This document shows, in pieces, positions 37,807 through 46,465 of a DNA stretch of 64,000 nucleotides. Source of the DNA: Nitrosomonas ureae (GTDB taxonomy: Bacteria > Pseudomonadota > Gammaproteobacteria > Burkholderiales > Nitrosomonadaceae); contig NZ_LT907782.1 in the NCBI RefSeq assembly GCF_900206265.1, forward strand, positions 372,001 through 436,000. The letters run 5' to 3'. Positions within the stretch are counted from its first letter, which is position 1. Each line of letters opens with the position of its first letter. The notes under the pieces were generated by a model. It had not been told where the DNA came from, made no database searches, and worked only from the letters and a program-made list of their open reading frames with translations. The position numbers and the translations under genes are program-made.

Positions 37807-38994
37807 TTAAAAAGAAGTCAATAAATATTCCATTCCAGTTTGGGATAATCCCGCAAGATTGATATTTTCCTCGTTGAGGGTTGTATCTGCTGCCATAATG
37901 CCAATAGAGGCAACGGTATGAGCGCCTGAATCCAGCAAACCTACATAATAGGCTTGATCTTTCTCAGACGGCGCAAGGCCAACCACATTCTCATATAGCA
38001 GATTCACAGCAGCCGTATGATTTGTTATGTTGTCACCCAGCGCCGCACTGATTGCAAATTGCATCACGGTTTCATAACTCATACCGGCATCGAGCAGGCT
38101 CAAGCCGATGCCGGAAAAGGTCTCGTTTGACACCGATTCTCGGCCAAAAACAGCACCCAGCGTTTTGGCCGTGATGCCAGCCTTGCCGTCAAGGTCAAGC
38201 GCTAATGAGATATCATTAAATTGAATCCGTTCGATTTGATTGAGGGTATCTGTGCCGTCTACTCCACCATTCTGATGGATAACCGTCCAGCTTCCATCAG
38301 CATCAGGACGGATATCGTAATCACTTAAGTGGCCACGGTAAATGGCTGTGTCAGTATTTTCATTTCCGTTTAATGTGTCATTACCTTCAAACCCGGTCAG
38401 TGTATCTCTGCCCGTTCCACCTGTAATCAACTCGGCTGAGCTATGATCGACCGTAAAAGGAGTCTGGAAGCCTGAAAAAGAAATCATAAAAGTATTGGCA
38501 GTGGTTCCATTTCCATCTGCTTTGCTGATAATCGCGCCCGACTGCAAATAGCCTTTCAAACCAGCTGTTTCAGATGAAGTGCTTCCTGCGCCGACAAGAT
38601 GTGCAACTGACAGCATTCCAGAGATTGTTATCTGATTGTCATTAAGGATCTGTCCTTCGTATTTATCAAGTTCCAGAAACTTTATTCTTTCCCATAAAAT
38701 ATCGTGCCATTCCCGGACGATTAATTCCTGTATGGCACCGTCGTTAAAGTAATCCTGCTTACTATCAATTCCATTCTTGCCTGACCAGTTGCCAACCCAA
38801 TCGTTTCTGAATAAATTGCCATCACTATTATCAAGGCCATAGTATCCGAGATCAAAAAGAGCCGCTTCCCCGAATTGATACTTTCCGATATAACCAAATG
38901 AATTTTCAGTGCCATAGTTTTGTGCGCTACCGGGAACACTGGATGATTCTTTGAAACCCAATTCATCAAAATAATCTTGATATGTTTTAGCCAT
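37807..38994 (-). CDS. Exported RTX-type protein with lysozyme-like N-terminus and DUF4214
   Basis: This 395-residue protein has three parts. The N-terminus (about 1-140) contains NSFGYIGKYQFGEAALFDLGYYG, a pattern of lysozyme/transglycosylase-like domains, with a preceding GFKES that may hold the catalytic glutamate. The middle (about 190-225) has RTX nonapeptide-type calcium-binding repeats (GGTGRDTLTGFEGNDTLNGN). The C-terminus (about 285-390) resembles DUF4214 and ends in LLTSF. It has no Sec signal, so type I secretion is likely. The combination suggests a secreted murein hydrolase or a surface protein. No secretion genes are adjacent. Confidence 0.68.
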   Translation of the reverse strand: MAKTYQDYFDELGFKESSSVPGSAQNYGTENSFGYIGKYQFGEAALFDLGYYGLDNSDGNLFRNDWVGNWSGKNGIDSKQDYFNDGAIQELIVREWHDILWERIKFLELDKYEGQILNDNQITISGMLSVAHLVGAGSTSSETAGLKGYLQSGAIISKADGNGTTANTFMISFSGFQTPFTVDHSSAELITGGTGRDTLTGFEGNDTLNGNENTDTAIYRGHLSDYDIRPDADGSWTVIHQNGGVDGTDTLNQIERIQFNDISLALDLDGKAGITAKTLGAVFGRESVSNETFSGIGLSLLDAGMSYETVMQFAISAALGDNITNHTAAVNLLYENVVGLAPSEKDQAYYVGLLDSGAHTVASIGIMAADTTLNEENINLAGLSQTGMEYLLTSF

Positions 38995-39041
38995 GATTAT
39001 TTCTCGTTAAGTAAAATAGTATTGATAACACGAAAAGCCGA

Positions 39042-39563
39042 TCAGCCCCTGAGCGCTGGCAGCTGCTCTTCTTTTGGTACGAAATTGAGCGCAATGCCAT
39101 TATTACACCAGCGTTCTCCACGAGGAGGAGGGCCATCCGTGAAGACGTGGCCTTGATGACCTCCACAGCGTGCGCAGTGATATTCCGTGCGCGGCCAAAT
39201 CATCTTAAAATCGATTTTAGTTGCTATATGCCCGGCTATTGGTTGGGTAAAACTGGGCCAGCCGGTCCAGCTCTCATACTTGTATGCACTTTCAAACAAT
39301 GGAAGATAACAGGCGGCGCAAATAAATGTGCCTTCACGATCCTCATAGACCAGATTACTCGATTCCGGACGTTCGGTCGCTTCCTCGAATAGGATCTGAT
39401 AGGCTCTGGGCGAGACCAATTCACGCCATTCCTTATGAGGCTTGTTGAGAGAGGAAATAGGGCTGGCTGCTTCGCCAACCATCGGCGTGCGCAAACATCC
39501 CGGCATCAGAGGAAGCACGGTTGCAACAGTCAGTGTTTTAAATAAAAAAGTGCGTCGTTTCAT
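39042..39563 (-). CDS. msrB: Exported methionine-R-sulfoxide reductase B
   Basis: MsrB repairs methionine R-sulfoxide. From ATG 39563 the 173-residue protein starts with MKRRTFLFKTL, a twin-arginine-like signal, and the hydrophobic stretch ends in LMPGC, a possible lipobox. Structural zinc cysteines lie in CAAC and CARC, and the catalytic cysteine is in RWCNNGIALNF near residue 153. It probably acts in the periplasm on oxidised proteins. Confidence 0.92.
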   Translation of the reverse strand: MKRRTFLFKTLTVATVLPLMPGCLRTPMVGEAASPISSLNKPHKEWRELVSPRAYQILFEEATERPESSNLVYEDREGTFICAACYLPLFESAYKYESWTGWPSFTQPIAGHIATKIDFKMIWPRTEYHCARCGGHQGHVFTDGPPPRGERWCNNGIALNFVPKEEQLPALRG

Positions 39564-39755
39564 AAATCTTCTCCAATTCAACAGGATCATCGCGTGCTGA
39601 ATGATATGCCTCCGTGTTCCTCATCTAGCTTAAATCAGCTTAAGCACAAATATCATGATCACACTTTGATCGTTACAACAGGGAATCCTGTGCTTTAATT
39701 ATAATTGTTTCAAAGGCGTTCGAACGCCAATAACCAAACTAATTAATTTTTTGAT

Positions 39756-40358
39756 ATGACCCGGCAATACTTCGACAAAGCACAAACTCTGATTGATGCG
39801 GCAAATAACGAAGATCCGAACCAGGAAATCATTGAGGGCCAAATCTGGCCGAAAGAGTTGCTTTATTCACACCGCATGTCAGATATGCTTGAACGTTATT
39901 CACCCAACGCCGATGATGCCATAAAACTGGCAGTGAGAGCGCAACATATCCAGCGCTGGAGAACGCCACGCAGTGCTTATCCGATGGGTCGCAAGGGTTA
40001 TCATCAATGGCGAGCCGGATTGAACAAATTCCATGCCGACATTATTGCTAATCTGCTTGCTAAGGCTGGATATGAAAACGAATTTATCATGCGCGTGGCC
40101 CAGGCCGCTGGCAAAAAATCATTGAAGACCAATCCGGATACCCAGTTATTGGAAGATGTCTCCGGATTGGTCTTTCTTGAACACTACTTACCCAATTTCA
40201 CGAGTAGGCACCCTGAATACGCTGAGTCGAAGTGGATTGATATCATGGATAAAATTTGGAGAAAAATGTCTCCTCAGGCTCATCAATTTGTTCTTGATAG
40301 ATACATCAAATTATTGGATTCCTTTGCTATGCTGATTAGAAAAACCGTGATCAAATGA
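39756..40358 (+). CDS. DUF4202 domain-containing protein
   Basis: This 200-residue protein fits the DUF4202 family: KELLYSHRMSDMLERY, RAQHIQRWRTPRSAYPMGRKGYHQWR, LEDVSGLVFLEHYLP and RKMSPQAHQFVLDRYI. The conserved His-Arg-Asp pattern is reminiscent of an HD-like metal site. The biochemical role is unknown. It lies alone between msrB and the second IS. Confidence 0.85.
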   Translation: MTRQYFDKAQTLIDAANNEDPNQEIIEGQIWPKELLYSHRMSDMLERYSPNADDAIKLAVRAQHIQRWRTPRSAYPMGRKGYHQWRAGLNKFHADIIANLLAKAGYENEFIMRVAQAAGKKSLKTNPDTQLLEDVSGLVFLEHYLPNFTSRHPEYAESKWIDIMDKIWRKMSPQAHQFVLDRYIKLLDSFAMLIRKTVIK

Positions 40359-40390
40359 ATCAGGATGTTGTTTCTATAGCAAATAAAGCA

Positions 40391-40467
40391 CCCCGCCGCA
40401 AGCAGCGGGGTATTAACTGCGCTCTACAATCTGCTGGTTTTCAACCAGCTTTCGCCCCAAGGGGGCG
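40391..40467. repeat. Cluster of three small hairpins (REP-like)
   Basis: Three inverted repeats follow each other: CCCCGC/GCGGGG (40391-40396 and 40405-40410), GCTGGTT/AACCAGC (40433-40439 and 40443-40449) and CGCCCC/GGGGCG (40453-40458 and 40462-40467). The first and last are followed by similar tails, CGGGGTATTAA and CGGGGAATTAA, so they look like two copies of one unit. It may end DUF4202 transcription or be a REP-type repeat near the IS. Confidence 0.55.
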
Positions 40468-40648
40468 GGGAATTAAACCCGCAGAGATTAAATTAGACGT
40501 ATTGATGTGGTTACATTAAATCAGGGACATTCCTTAAACTATTTTTTCATTACGGAACAAATATAAGTACGTCCGAACAGCTTATCACTAGATAATGTAG
40601 TCACGAGATTAGAACTATGAGATTCTTGTAAAAACACAGGGATTTCAT

Positions 40649-41032
40649 ATGACATATTCACACCGCAGACATGACATATCAGAGGAAGTATGGGCGCAGC
40701 TAGAGACACATCTGCCTGGACGCCAAGGCGTTTGGGGAGGGCTGGCCAGAGATAACCGGCAATTCATCAATGCTGTTTTCTGGATTATGCGCACGGGTGC
40801 GCCATGGCGGGATTTACCGCCGGATTATGGCGATTGGAGCAATACGCACCGTCGTTTTATTCGCTGGCGCGACAAGGGCATCTGGGAAAAATTACTGGAA
40901 GTGCTGATTGACGACCCGGATTACGAATGGCTGATGATTGATGCCAGTCATTGTAAGGTACATCCTCATGCTGCCGGAGCCAGAGGCGGGAATCAAGACA
41001 TGAGCCGCACAAAAGGGAGCTCAATACCATGA
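40649..41032 (+). CDS. Transposase, upstream frame (orfA)
   Basis: This 127-residue frame holds the N-terminal domain of an IS427-type transposase (HDISEEVWAQLETHLPG, FINAVFWIMRTGAPWRDLPPDYG) and the first catalytic aspartate in WLMIDASHCKVHPHAAG. The sequence A-AAA-G at 41011-41015, just before the end of the frame, would allow a -1 slip into the next frame. The fused protein would be about 255 residues. Confidence 0.88.
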   Translation: MTYSHRRHDISEEVWAQLETHLPGRQGVWGGLARDNRQFINAVFWIMRTGAPWRDLPPDYGDWSNTHRRFIRWRDKGIWEKLLEVLIDDPDYEWLMIDASHCKVHPHAAGARGGNQDMSRTKGSSIP

Positions 41033-41412
41033 TACATCTGACCGTGGATGCGCATGGTATGCCGGTCAGAGTTTTTATTACACAAGGTACCACAGCGGAT
41101 TGCACGCAGGCTGGCCGCCTGATCGAAGGGCTTGATGCGGATTATTTACTGGCGGATCGCGGTTATGACAGCAATGCGATTATTGAACAAGCAAGAAAAC
41201 AGGGCATGGAAGCTATAATTCCTCCAAAGAAAAGCCGTGCAGCGCAAAGGTTCTACGATAAGGCATTGTATAAATTGCGGCATCTTGTAGAAAATGCTTT
41301 TCTGCACCTCAAGAGATGGCGCAGCATCGCCACAAGATACGCCAAAAATACCACCTCTTTTCTCGCCGCTGTACAAATCAGATGCATCGCTCTCTGGGCA
41401 AATATTTCGTGA
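41029..41412 (+). CDS. Transposase, downstream frame (orfB)
   Basis: This 127-residue frame holds the rest of the DDE domain: the IHLTVDAHGMPVRVFITQGT strand, the second aspartate in LLADRGYDSN and the glutamate in VENAFLHLKRWR. Its ATG overlaps the orfA stop (ATGA), but the protein is expected mainly as a frameshift fusion with orfA, since the frame continues the conserved LNT-IHL joint. Confidence 0.88.
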   Translation: MIHLTVDAHGMPVRVFITQGTTADCTQAGRLIEGLDADYLLADRGYDSNAIIEQARKQGMEAIIPPKKSRAAQRFYDKALYKLRHLVENAFLHLKRWRSIATRYAKNTTSFLAAVQIRCIALWANIS

Positions 41413-41527
41413 CTACACTATCTAAAGCACCAATAATGATCTTCTGCAGAAAGCGCAGTTGTTTTACTATGAAGCGGTGTTGGTTGATATAATTTTTTGT
41501 TATTCCTACATTATCAGAGAAAATACT

Positions 41528-42124
41528 ATGTTTACTCGTTCAAAATTTTCATCCCATAAATTTATGTTTGTAATTTTGATTGGGATCATATTTTCCGTCC
41601 TGGCGTTTGGTATGCTCTATGGTACAAGCTCACAAGGGGATTCAGCCGAAACTTATCCCAAAGGTTTTCGCGGCGGTGCCTGCACCATAGAAACTGAGAA
41701 CCTAATCATTGGCTATTCAGGATATTATCTTCCGGCGGACTACGAGTCACCTGAAGATACTCTGCGGTCACCCCATGTTCCTGTTCAATGTGGAAAAGTA
41801 CCCGAACCAGCGGCAGTGAATATTTCGATCGATTTGCTGTATCCGGAATCGGCACGAAATTTTCTGTTATCTCAACGCTTGGTTAAGATAGTCACTATTG
41901 AAAACACGGAAAAAGAACTCGAAATATTGTCTGCACCCGCGGAGCAGCACCCATCGGGTGTAATCACCCAAGCCTTTAAACTGAGTGAAGTGGGGCAATA
42001 TATTTTGTATTTGGAAGGAAGTACTGAGAACACAAACATTCAAGTCAAAGTACCATTAAAAGTCGGATTGGATTGGCAAGATCATTTCAAAAAGCTTTTC
42101 TCAACATTTCTAAAAAAAGATTAA
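41528..42124 (+). CDS. Hypothetical membrane-anchored exported protein
   Basis: I do not recognise this 198-residue protein. It has a basic start (MFTRSKFSSHKF) and one hydrophobic helix (about 12-32), which may be an anchor or signal peptide. The rest is soluble with a beta-rich look, and two cysteines (in GGACTIE and VQCGKV) could pair. The start at 41528 is preferred over an earlier codon in the same frame because the earlier part is hydrophobic and irregular. It follows the IS by 105 bp, so IS-driven expression is possible. Confidence 0.6.
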   Translation: MFTRSKFSSHKFMFVILIGIIFSVLAFGMLYGTSSQGDSAETYPKGFRGGACTIETENLIIGYSGYYLPADYESPEDTLRSPHVPVQCGKVPEPAAVNISIDLLYPESARNFLLSQRLVKIVTIENTEKELEILSAPAEQHPSGVITQAFKLSEVGQYILYLEGSTENTNIQVKVPLKVGLDWQDHFKKLFSTFLKKD

Positions 42125-42207
42125 TCTTCGTAACCTTACAAGAAATGATTCATGTCGCTATGAACATAGAAAATTTAGTCTGGTAGAGTGAAAATCTTAA
42201 GAATCCC

Positions 42208-42235
42208 TAAAAGATGGGACAATACTTGCCGTAAT
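42208..42235 (+). promoter_or_regulatory. Possible sigma-28 (FliA) promoter for the YjfB-type gene
   Basis: TAAA (42208-42211) and GCCGTAAT (42228-42235) resemble the FliA elements TAAA and GCCGATAA, with 16 bases between (15 is usual). The second block matches at five of eight positions. It lies 28 bp before the YjfB ATG, and flagellar control of that family is plausible. Confidence 0.4.
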
Positions 42236-42263
42236 GATCATTATAAAAATTGGGAGAAATTTC

Positions 42264-42467
42264 ATGGATGTAGCCGGTATAGCAAGAATAGCAACTGAAA
42301 TGACGGACTTTAGTACTAAGGAGGCAGTTGGCATTGCAGTTCTTAAAAAGGCCATAGATATTAATGCTGCAGGCGCTCTCGCATTAATTGAAGTCATTCC
42401 CGATAATTCTCAATCTGCACCAAACTTACCCTTAAATCTCGGACGAAATATAAATACGATCGCCTAA
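42264..42467 (+). CDS. YjfB-family putative motility protein
   Basis: This 67-residue protein matches the YjfB family: MDVAGIARIATEM, then KEAVGIAVLKKAIDINAAGALALIEVIP. Members are small, helical and often lie in flagellar regulons, but the function is not settled. I chose ATG 42264; upstream codons in frame are not conserved-looking. No flagellar structural gene is in the window. Confidence 0.82.
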   Translation: MDVAGIARIATEMTDFSTKEAVGIAVLKKAIDINAAGALALIEVIPDNSQSAPNLPLNLGRNINTIA

Positions 42468-42545
42468 TTTCCGTCTCTATTGACTCATCATTAGTAGCTT
42501 GTACTCATAAATTTATGTAATGTTGCGGTCAAATAAAAAGCTGAA

Positions 42546-42623
42546 TACTTCAATACGGTTGTTTTAAAGCATAATTATAATACCAGATCCCATACTCTTG
42601 GGATTTGGGTGTGCAAAGGTCTC
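42546..42623. mobile_element. Solo right end of an IS5-type element (remnant)
   Basis: The stretch resembles the right end of the complete element at 36984-37066: the same ACTTCAAT..., ATTGTTTTAAA-like run and closing TGCAAAGGTCTC (42612-42623). The matching left end and the transposase gene are absent, so it is a deletion remnant or a single-end copy. Confidence 0.7.
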
Positions 42624-42929
42624 TGATGGAAATTTCAACTACAAGGACATGCATTTTGCTGGGGGCCGTTTTCTCGGGCGGCTTCTCCATAATAACAATA
42701 GTTGTTTGATGTTTTTTCAGGGGCAGCTAGGTAGCTCAGTCTTTGATTCGGGGCAACTGATTTGAGTGAATTTCTGACTAATATTGTATTTTTGCAATAT
42801 TTGCCGAAATTATGATTATATTTCATTTATCTAACGAAGTTTCTAAGATTGTCAGAGATCTTGACGATGATACGATGAATAAAAATCAACAGTTAAGTTT
42901 TACAATAAACCAATATTTCAGGAGATTTT

Positions 42930-43445
42930 ATGAAAAAAATTATTTTAACAATGTCTTGTGTAATATCACTGCTTATTGCGAATATACAGTCCATTACGGC
43001 TGAAACTATTGCGGTGGAAGGTAATTCCATTTTTATTCTTGATAACAGTGTGACAGGCTCTCAATTGGTTGTGAGAAACCTTAGTGATGGTACTTTGAAT
43101 TCGTGTCTTGCCGATTCAGGTTTGAATCTTCTCGGTTTGAATATAGACACAGATGCAACTGACGTCATTATCAAAAAAGGTACCGCTGTAGTTACAACTT
43201 TAAATACTGTTAGTCAGATAATTGATGTTAAGCTGGTAGACGTTAAAAACTGTCCAATTAGTTATACTACTGATCTCATTGAATGTTATGCAGCGGTACA
43301 GGGTGATAAATTAATCATACCATGCCTTAAATACGGTGATAATATCATCTCGGTTGTACTGGGACGTCGAGGCAATTCAATGAACTATGAGTATGAATCA
43401 TCCAAGCCTGGCAAAGATCATAAGCAAGACAGTGAAAATGATTAG
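42930..43445 (+). CDS. Hypothetical exported protein
   Basis: This 171-residue protein starts with a clear signal peptide (MKKIILTMSCVISLLIANIQ, cleavage likely near residue 24 after ITA). The mature part is about 147 residues with four cysteines (LNSCLAD, KNCPIS, IECYAA, IPCLKYG) that could form two disulfides, and a charged, lysine- and aspartate-rich tail. AGGAGA lies before the ATG. I know no family for it. Confidence 0.65.
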   Translation: MKKIILTMSCVISLLIANIQSITAETIAVEGNSIFILDNSVTGSQLVVRNLSDGTLNSCLADSGLNLLGLNIDTDATDVIIKKGTAVVTTLNTVSQIIDVKLVDVKNCPISYTTDLIECYAAVQGDKLIIPCLKYGDNIISVVLGRRGNSMNYEYESSKPGKDHKQDSEND

Positions 43446-44024
43446 AAAAAAAACATTCAGTTAGTCCAATCAGCCTAGATACGCCGCTTTTTAAGATCTC
43501 ATCATTAAAGGTAGTCAATAGATGCAATTGCCCTAAAGCTGATTGGAACATTATTTGCTAGGTTTTTTCACTAGCGAATACCCTACAGCATTAGGAAGTT
43601 GCCAAGCATAGGTAGTATAGCTGCATCCAGCACATTGCTTCTGCTGAATTAGAGCCGGTAATGCCTCAGTAGATACTTATAAATCAAGTCTCTGTATAAG
43701 GACTCGGCTTGCTTTCATCGGATCATAAAGCTCCGCTGCTGCTCAAAAAGTGCATCGCTCCATTTCTATGGTGGCAAGCAACATCAACTTGTGTATACAA
43801 GATTGCATCATTATCTTTTCTACTCCTTGTGTCAGCCGCTAGTATAATTTGATCTCAAGAAATCAACTTGTTAAGCCGTAATGTTAAAGTTACTACTTAG
43901 CTATTTAATTTAATTTGAAAAAGTAAAGAACCTAAGTACTAAGAGGTATGTTTGTTAATCAAAAATAATTACGAAGTATAGTTTTTCATAAAAACTGGAT
44001 TTCGATTTATATGGAGCTCTTTTA
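43446..44024. other. Long intergenic region before the GGDEF-EAL gene
   Basis: This stretch of about 580 bp holds no convincing gene. A hairpin TTTGCTAG/CTAGCGAA with a T-rich loop lies near 43552-43578 and may be a weak terminator or a structured site. The rest is plain AT-rich DNA. Confidence 0.4.
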
Positions 44025-45665
44025 GTGAATTCACGCATTTCTTTCAATTTACTATCAGATATATGTGATTTTGCTGTGTGCATTAATGCACAAGGAATTA
44101 TTCAACAGGCATCCAAATCGTCACAGCAATTTTTACAATTATCTAAGGGCTTGCTTCATGAATCGATTGGGTCATACATTCAACCTGAAGATATAGCATT
44201 ATTTTGGGATGCTCAGGAAAAGGCAAGGAAGACTGGCGAGAAACAGACTTTTATTTGCCGCATTCTACGCCAACTCATGTTGCCGATATGGGTTGACTGC
44301 TTCATTCATCGATTAGTGAATGATCAATATATTGTTATTGCATTCGATGCTACGCATTGGAAGGAAAGTGAGACTCGACTGGCTTATTTCTCAACACACG
44401 ATACGTTGACAGGACTGCCTGGAAAGGTATTACTCGATGACCGCATTGCTATGAATATTCAAACCGCGCAGCGAGAAAAGAGCTTTTTGTCATTAGTGGT
44501 AATAAGTTTAGATGGATATAGAAAAATTAATGATTTATTGGGACATAGTATTGGTGATGAGCTAATCAGGAGTGTTGCAGAGCGTCTGCAAAATTGTGTT
44601 CGACGTAGTGATACCGTAGCGCGCGTGAGTGATGACGAATTTTCTATGATAATGATAGGGGTAGGGCAGAATAATATTGAGATGATCGCAAGAAAAATAT
44701 TGACGGCATTACAACAATCATTTCATATTAGTGAGCATACCCTTCATATTAGCGCAAGCTTGGGTATATCCTTGTATCCAGAGCATGGAAGCAGTGCTTC
44801 ACATTTATATCGACATGCCGAGGTTGCAATGTATAGAGCGAAAACACTGGGCAAGAATCATTGGAAAATTTATAGCGATCAAGTTGATGATAGTGAGAGA
44901 AGCGATTTATCATTAGAGTCCGCTATGTATCGAGGAATTGAGAATGGTGAGTTTATGTTGCACTATCAACCGATTTTCTGTGCACAAACTGGTCAATTAA
45001 GAGGTGCTGAAGCCTTGATGCGTTGGAAAAATCCAAATCAAGGTTTTATTCCCCCGATAAAATTTATTCCATTGGCAGAAAATAGCGGCTTAATTAAAAT
45101 TCTTGGAGCATGGGCTTTGCGAAGTGCATGTTATCAAGCGAAACAATGGCAAGATGCGGGCCTTAAAGATTTTTATATTTCTGTTAATGTATCTCCACGT
45201 CAGTTTGTTCAGGAAGATTTTCTGGAAATGATCAATGGAGTGCTGAGAGAATCTGGTTTATTACCACAGAACCTTATGCTGGAGATCACGGAAGGTGTGC
45301 TGATGGATAATCCTCAGCGCTCGGGTGAGATTCTTACTCAACTACATGTGGCGGGAGTAAAAATTGCTATTGATGATTTTGGCACTGGTTATTCATCATT
45401 GGCTTATTTAAAAAAATTTCCCCTATCAGTATTGAAAATTGACAAATCGTTTGTGGATGATGTGATAAATTGCGCCGAAGACATGGCAATCATTGGTACC
45501 ATTTTGAGTTTGGCAGAAGGCTTGAATCTGATGGTTGTGGCTGAAGGTGTAGAAAATGATGCACAATTAGGATTCTTAAAGCAAGAAGGTTGTAATTTAG
45601 TTCAAGGATACCTTACCGGTAAGCCTGTACATTCAGAAGACTTTAAAGACAAATATTTGGCTTGA
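44025..45665 (+). CDS. PAS-GGDEF-EAL protein, probable c-di-GMP phosphodiesterase
   Basis: This 546-residue protein has an N-terminal PAS-like sensor (about 10-115), a GGDEF domain (about 125-285) and an EAL domain (about 300-545). The cyclase site reads VSDDEF where active enzymes have GGDEF, so synthesis of c-di-GMP is unlikely. The EAL domain keeps EALMRW, NVSPRQF, LEITEG, DDFGTGYSS, KIDKSFV and EGVEN, so it should hydrolyse c-di-GMP, perhaps with the GGDEF part as GTP sensor. It starts with GTG, with GGAG ten bases upstream, and has no membrane helix. Confidence 0.88.
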   Translation: MNSRISFNLLSDICDFAVCINAQGIIQQASKSSQQFLQLSKGLLHESIGSYIQPEDIALFWDAQEKARKTGEKQTFICRILRQLMLPIWVDCFIHRLVNDQYIVIAFDATHWKESETRLAYFSTHDTLTGLPGKVLLDDRIAMNIQTAQREKSFLSLVVISLDGYRKINDLLGHSIGDELIRSVAERLQNCVRRSDTVARVSDDEFSMIMIGVGQNNIEMIARKILTALQQSFHISEHTLHISASLGISLYPEHGSSASHLYRHAEVAMYRAKTLGKNHWKIYSDQVDDSERSDLSLESAMYRGIENGEFMLHYQPIFCAQTGQLRGAEALMRWKNPNQGFIPPIKFIPLAENSGLIKILGAWALRSACYQAKQWQDAGLKDFYISVNVSPRQFVQEDFLEMINGVLRESGLLPQNLMLEITEGVLMDNPQRSGEILTQLHVAGVKIAIDDFGTGYSSLAYLKKFPLSVLKIDKSFVDDVINCAEDMAIIGTILSLAEGLNLMVVAEGVENDAQLGFLKQEGCNLVQGYLTGKPVHSEDFKDKYLA

Positions 45666-45906
45666 TTTAAAGCCAAAGAAACAAAATCGAGAATCCTTCT
45701 TCATATCGAAATTACCCTAGTTACGTTTTTTACTCTCAATTGAGTATACTGAAACTTATCAACAAATTACATAATTCAACTCAGGAAAGTTATTAGCTGT
45801 TGGTTTGCTAAGCGTTGAGTGTGAATATAATTTGAAAGTTCCAATACTGATACGATTCTGTATCATTGAGCTTGTCCGTTATCAAAAGAATAGAAAGGAA
45901 TTTTTA

Positions 45907-46383
45907 ATGACTAAGATTTGGTTTAAAGATTACACTATTGAGTATTTGGAAGGTTTGCGGAATGCCAATATGGGAGAACATATTGGGATTCAGTTTGTTG
46001 AGTTGGGTATGAATTTCTTGAAGGCGCGTATGCCAGTCGATAAGCGCACGACACAGCCATTTGGTATATTGCATGGAGGTGCAAGTTGTGTGCTATCTGA
46101 GACTTTAGGCAGTGTATCTGGCTGGATGACTATAAATCCCGAGGAATATCGTGCAGTTGGGTTAGAATTAAATATTAATCATATTCGGGCAGTCACTAAA
46201 GGTCATGTTATGGGTATCTGTACACCTTTGCATACTGGTCGACGTACACAAGTCTGGCAAACAGATATTATCGAAGAAGATACAAACAAGCGCGTGGCAA
46301 TTTCGCGATTGACGCTGGCAATTATCGAACAAGGGACGCTCAGCGCACAAAAAGAGCACGTAATTGTCGACCGGCCATCGTAA
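45907..46383 (+). CDS. Hotdog-fold acyl-CoA thioesterase (PaaI/MenI type)
   Basis: This 158-residue protein has the hotdog thioesterase pattern: HIGIQFVELGMNFLKARMPVD, then the central FGILHGGASCVLSETLGSVSG and GLELNINHIRAVTKGHV. It resembles the YdiI/MenI branch that hydrolyses aromatic acyl-CoAs. I chose ATG 45907 with AAAGGAA upstream; an earlier frame opening adds 34 unlike residues. The substrate is unknown. Confidence 0.88.
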   Translation: MTKIWFKDYTIEYLEGLRNANMGEHIGIQFVELGMNFLKARMPVDKRTTQPFGILHGGASCVLSETLGSVSGWMTINPEEYRAVGLELNINHIRAVTKGHVMGICTPLHTGRRTQVWQTDIIEEDTNKRVAISRLTLAIIEQGTLSAQKEHVIVDRPS

Positions 46384-46465
46384 ACCCTAGTATCAGTTTT
46401 CCAACTTTGGCTTGTTGTATGTTTAGACTATACGGAAGTTTTATAGTATCAGTGGGATGCTTGCA

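Larger units (their letters stand above)
40591..41422 (+). mobile_element. IS5-family (IS427-like) element with two-frame transposase
   Basis: Ends read GATAATGTAGTCACGA on the left (40591-40606) and GATAGTGTAGTCACGA on the opposite strand from 41422, matching in 15 of 16 bases. TA flanks both ends. The element is about 832 bp and carries two overlapping frames joined by a likely -1 frameshift, the usual IS427-group plan. Confidence 0.85.

Noticed and set aside
40389..40485. CRISPR array
   Set aside because: The repeats are short hairpins with unequal spacing, and no cas gene is near.
42812..43003. A 63-codon frame overlapping the start of the exported protein at 42930
   Set aside because: The exported protein has a clear signal peptide and ribosome site. 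This other-frame overlap has neither.
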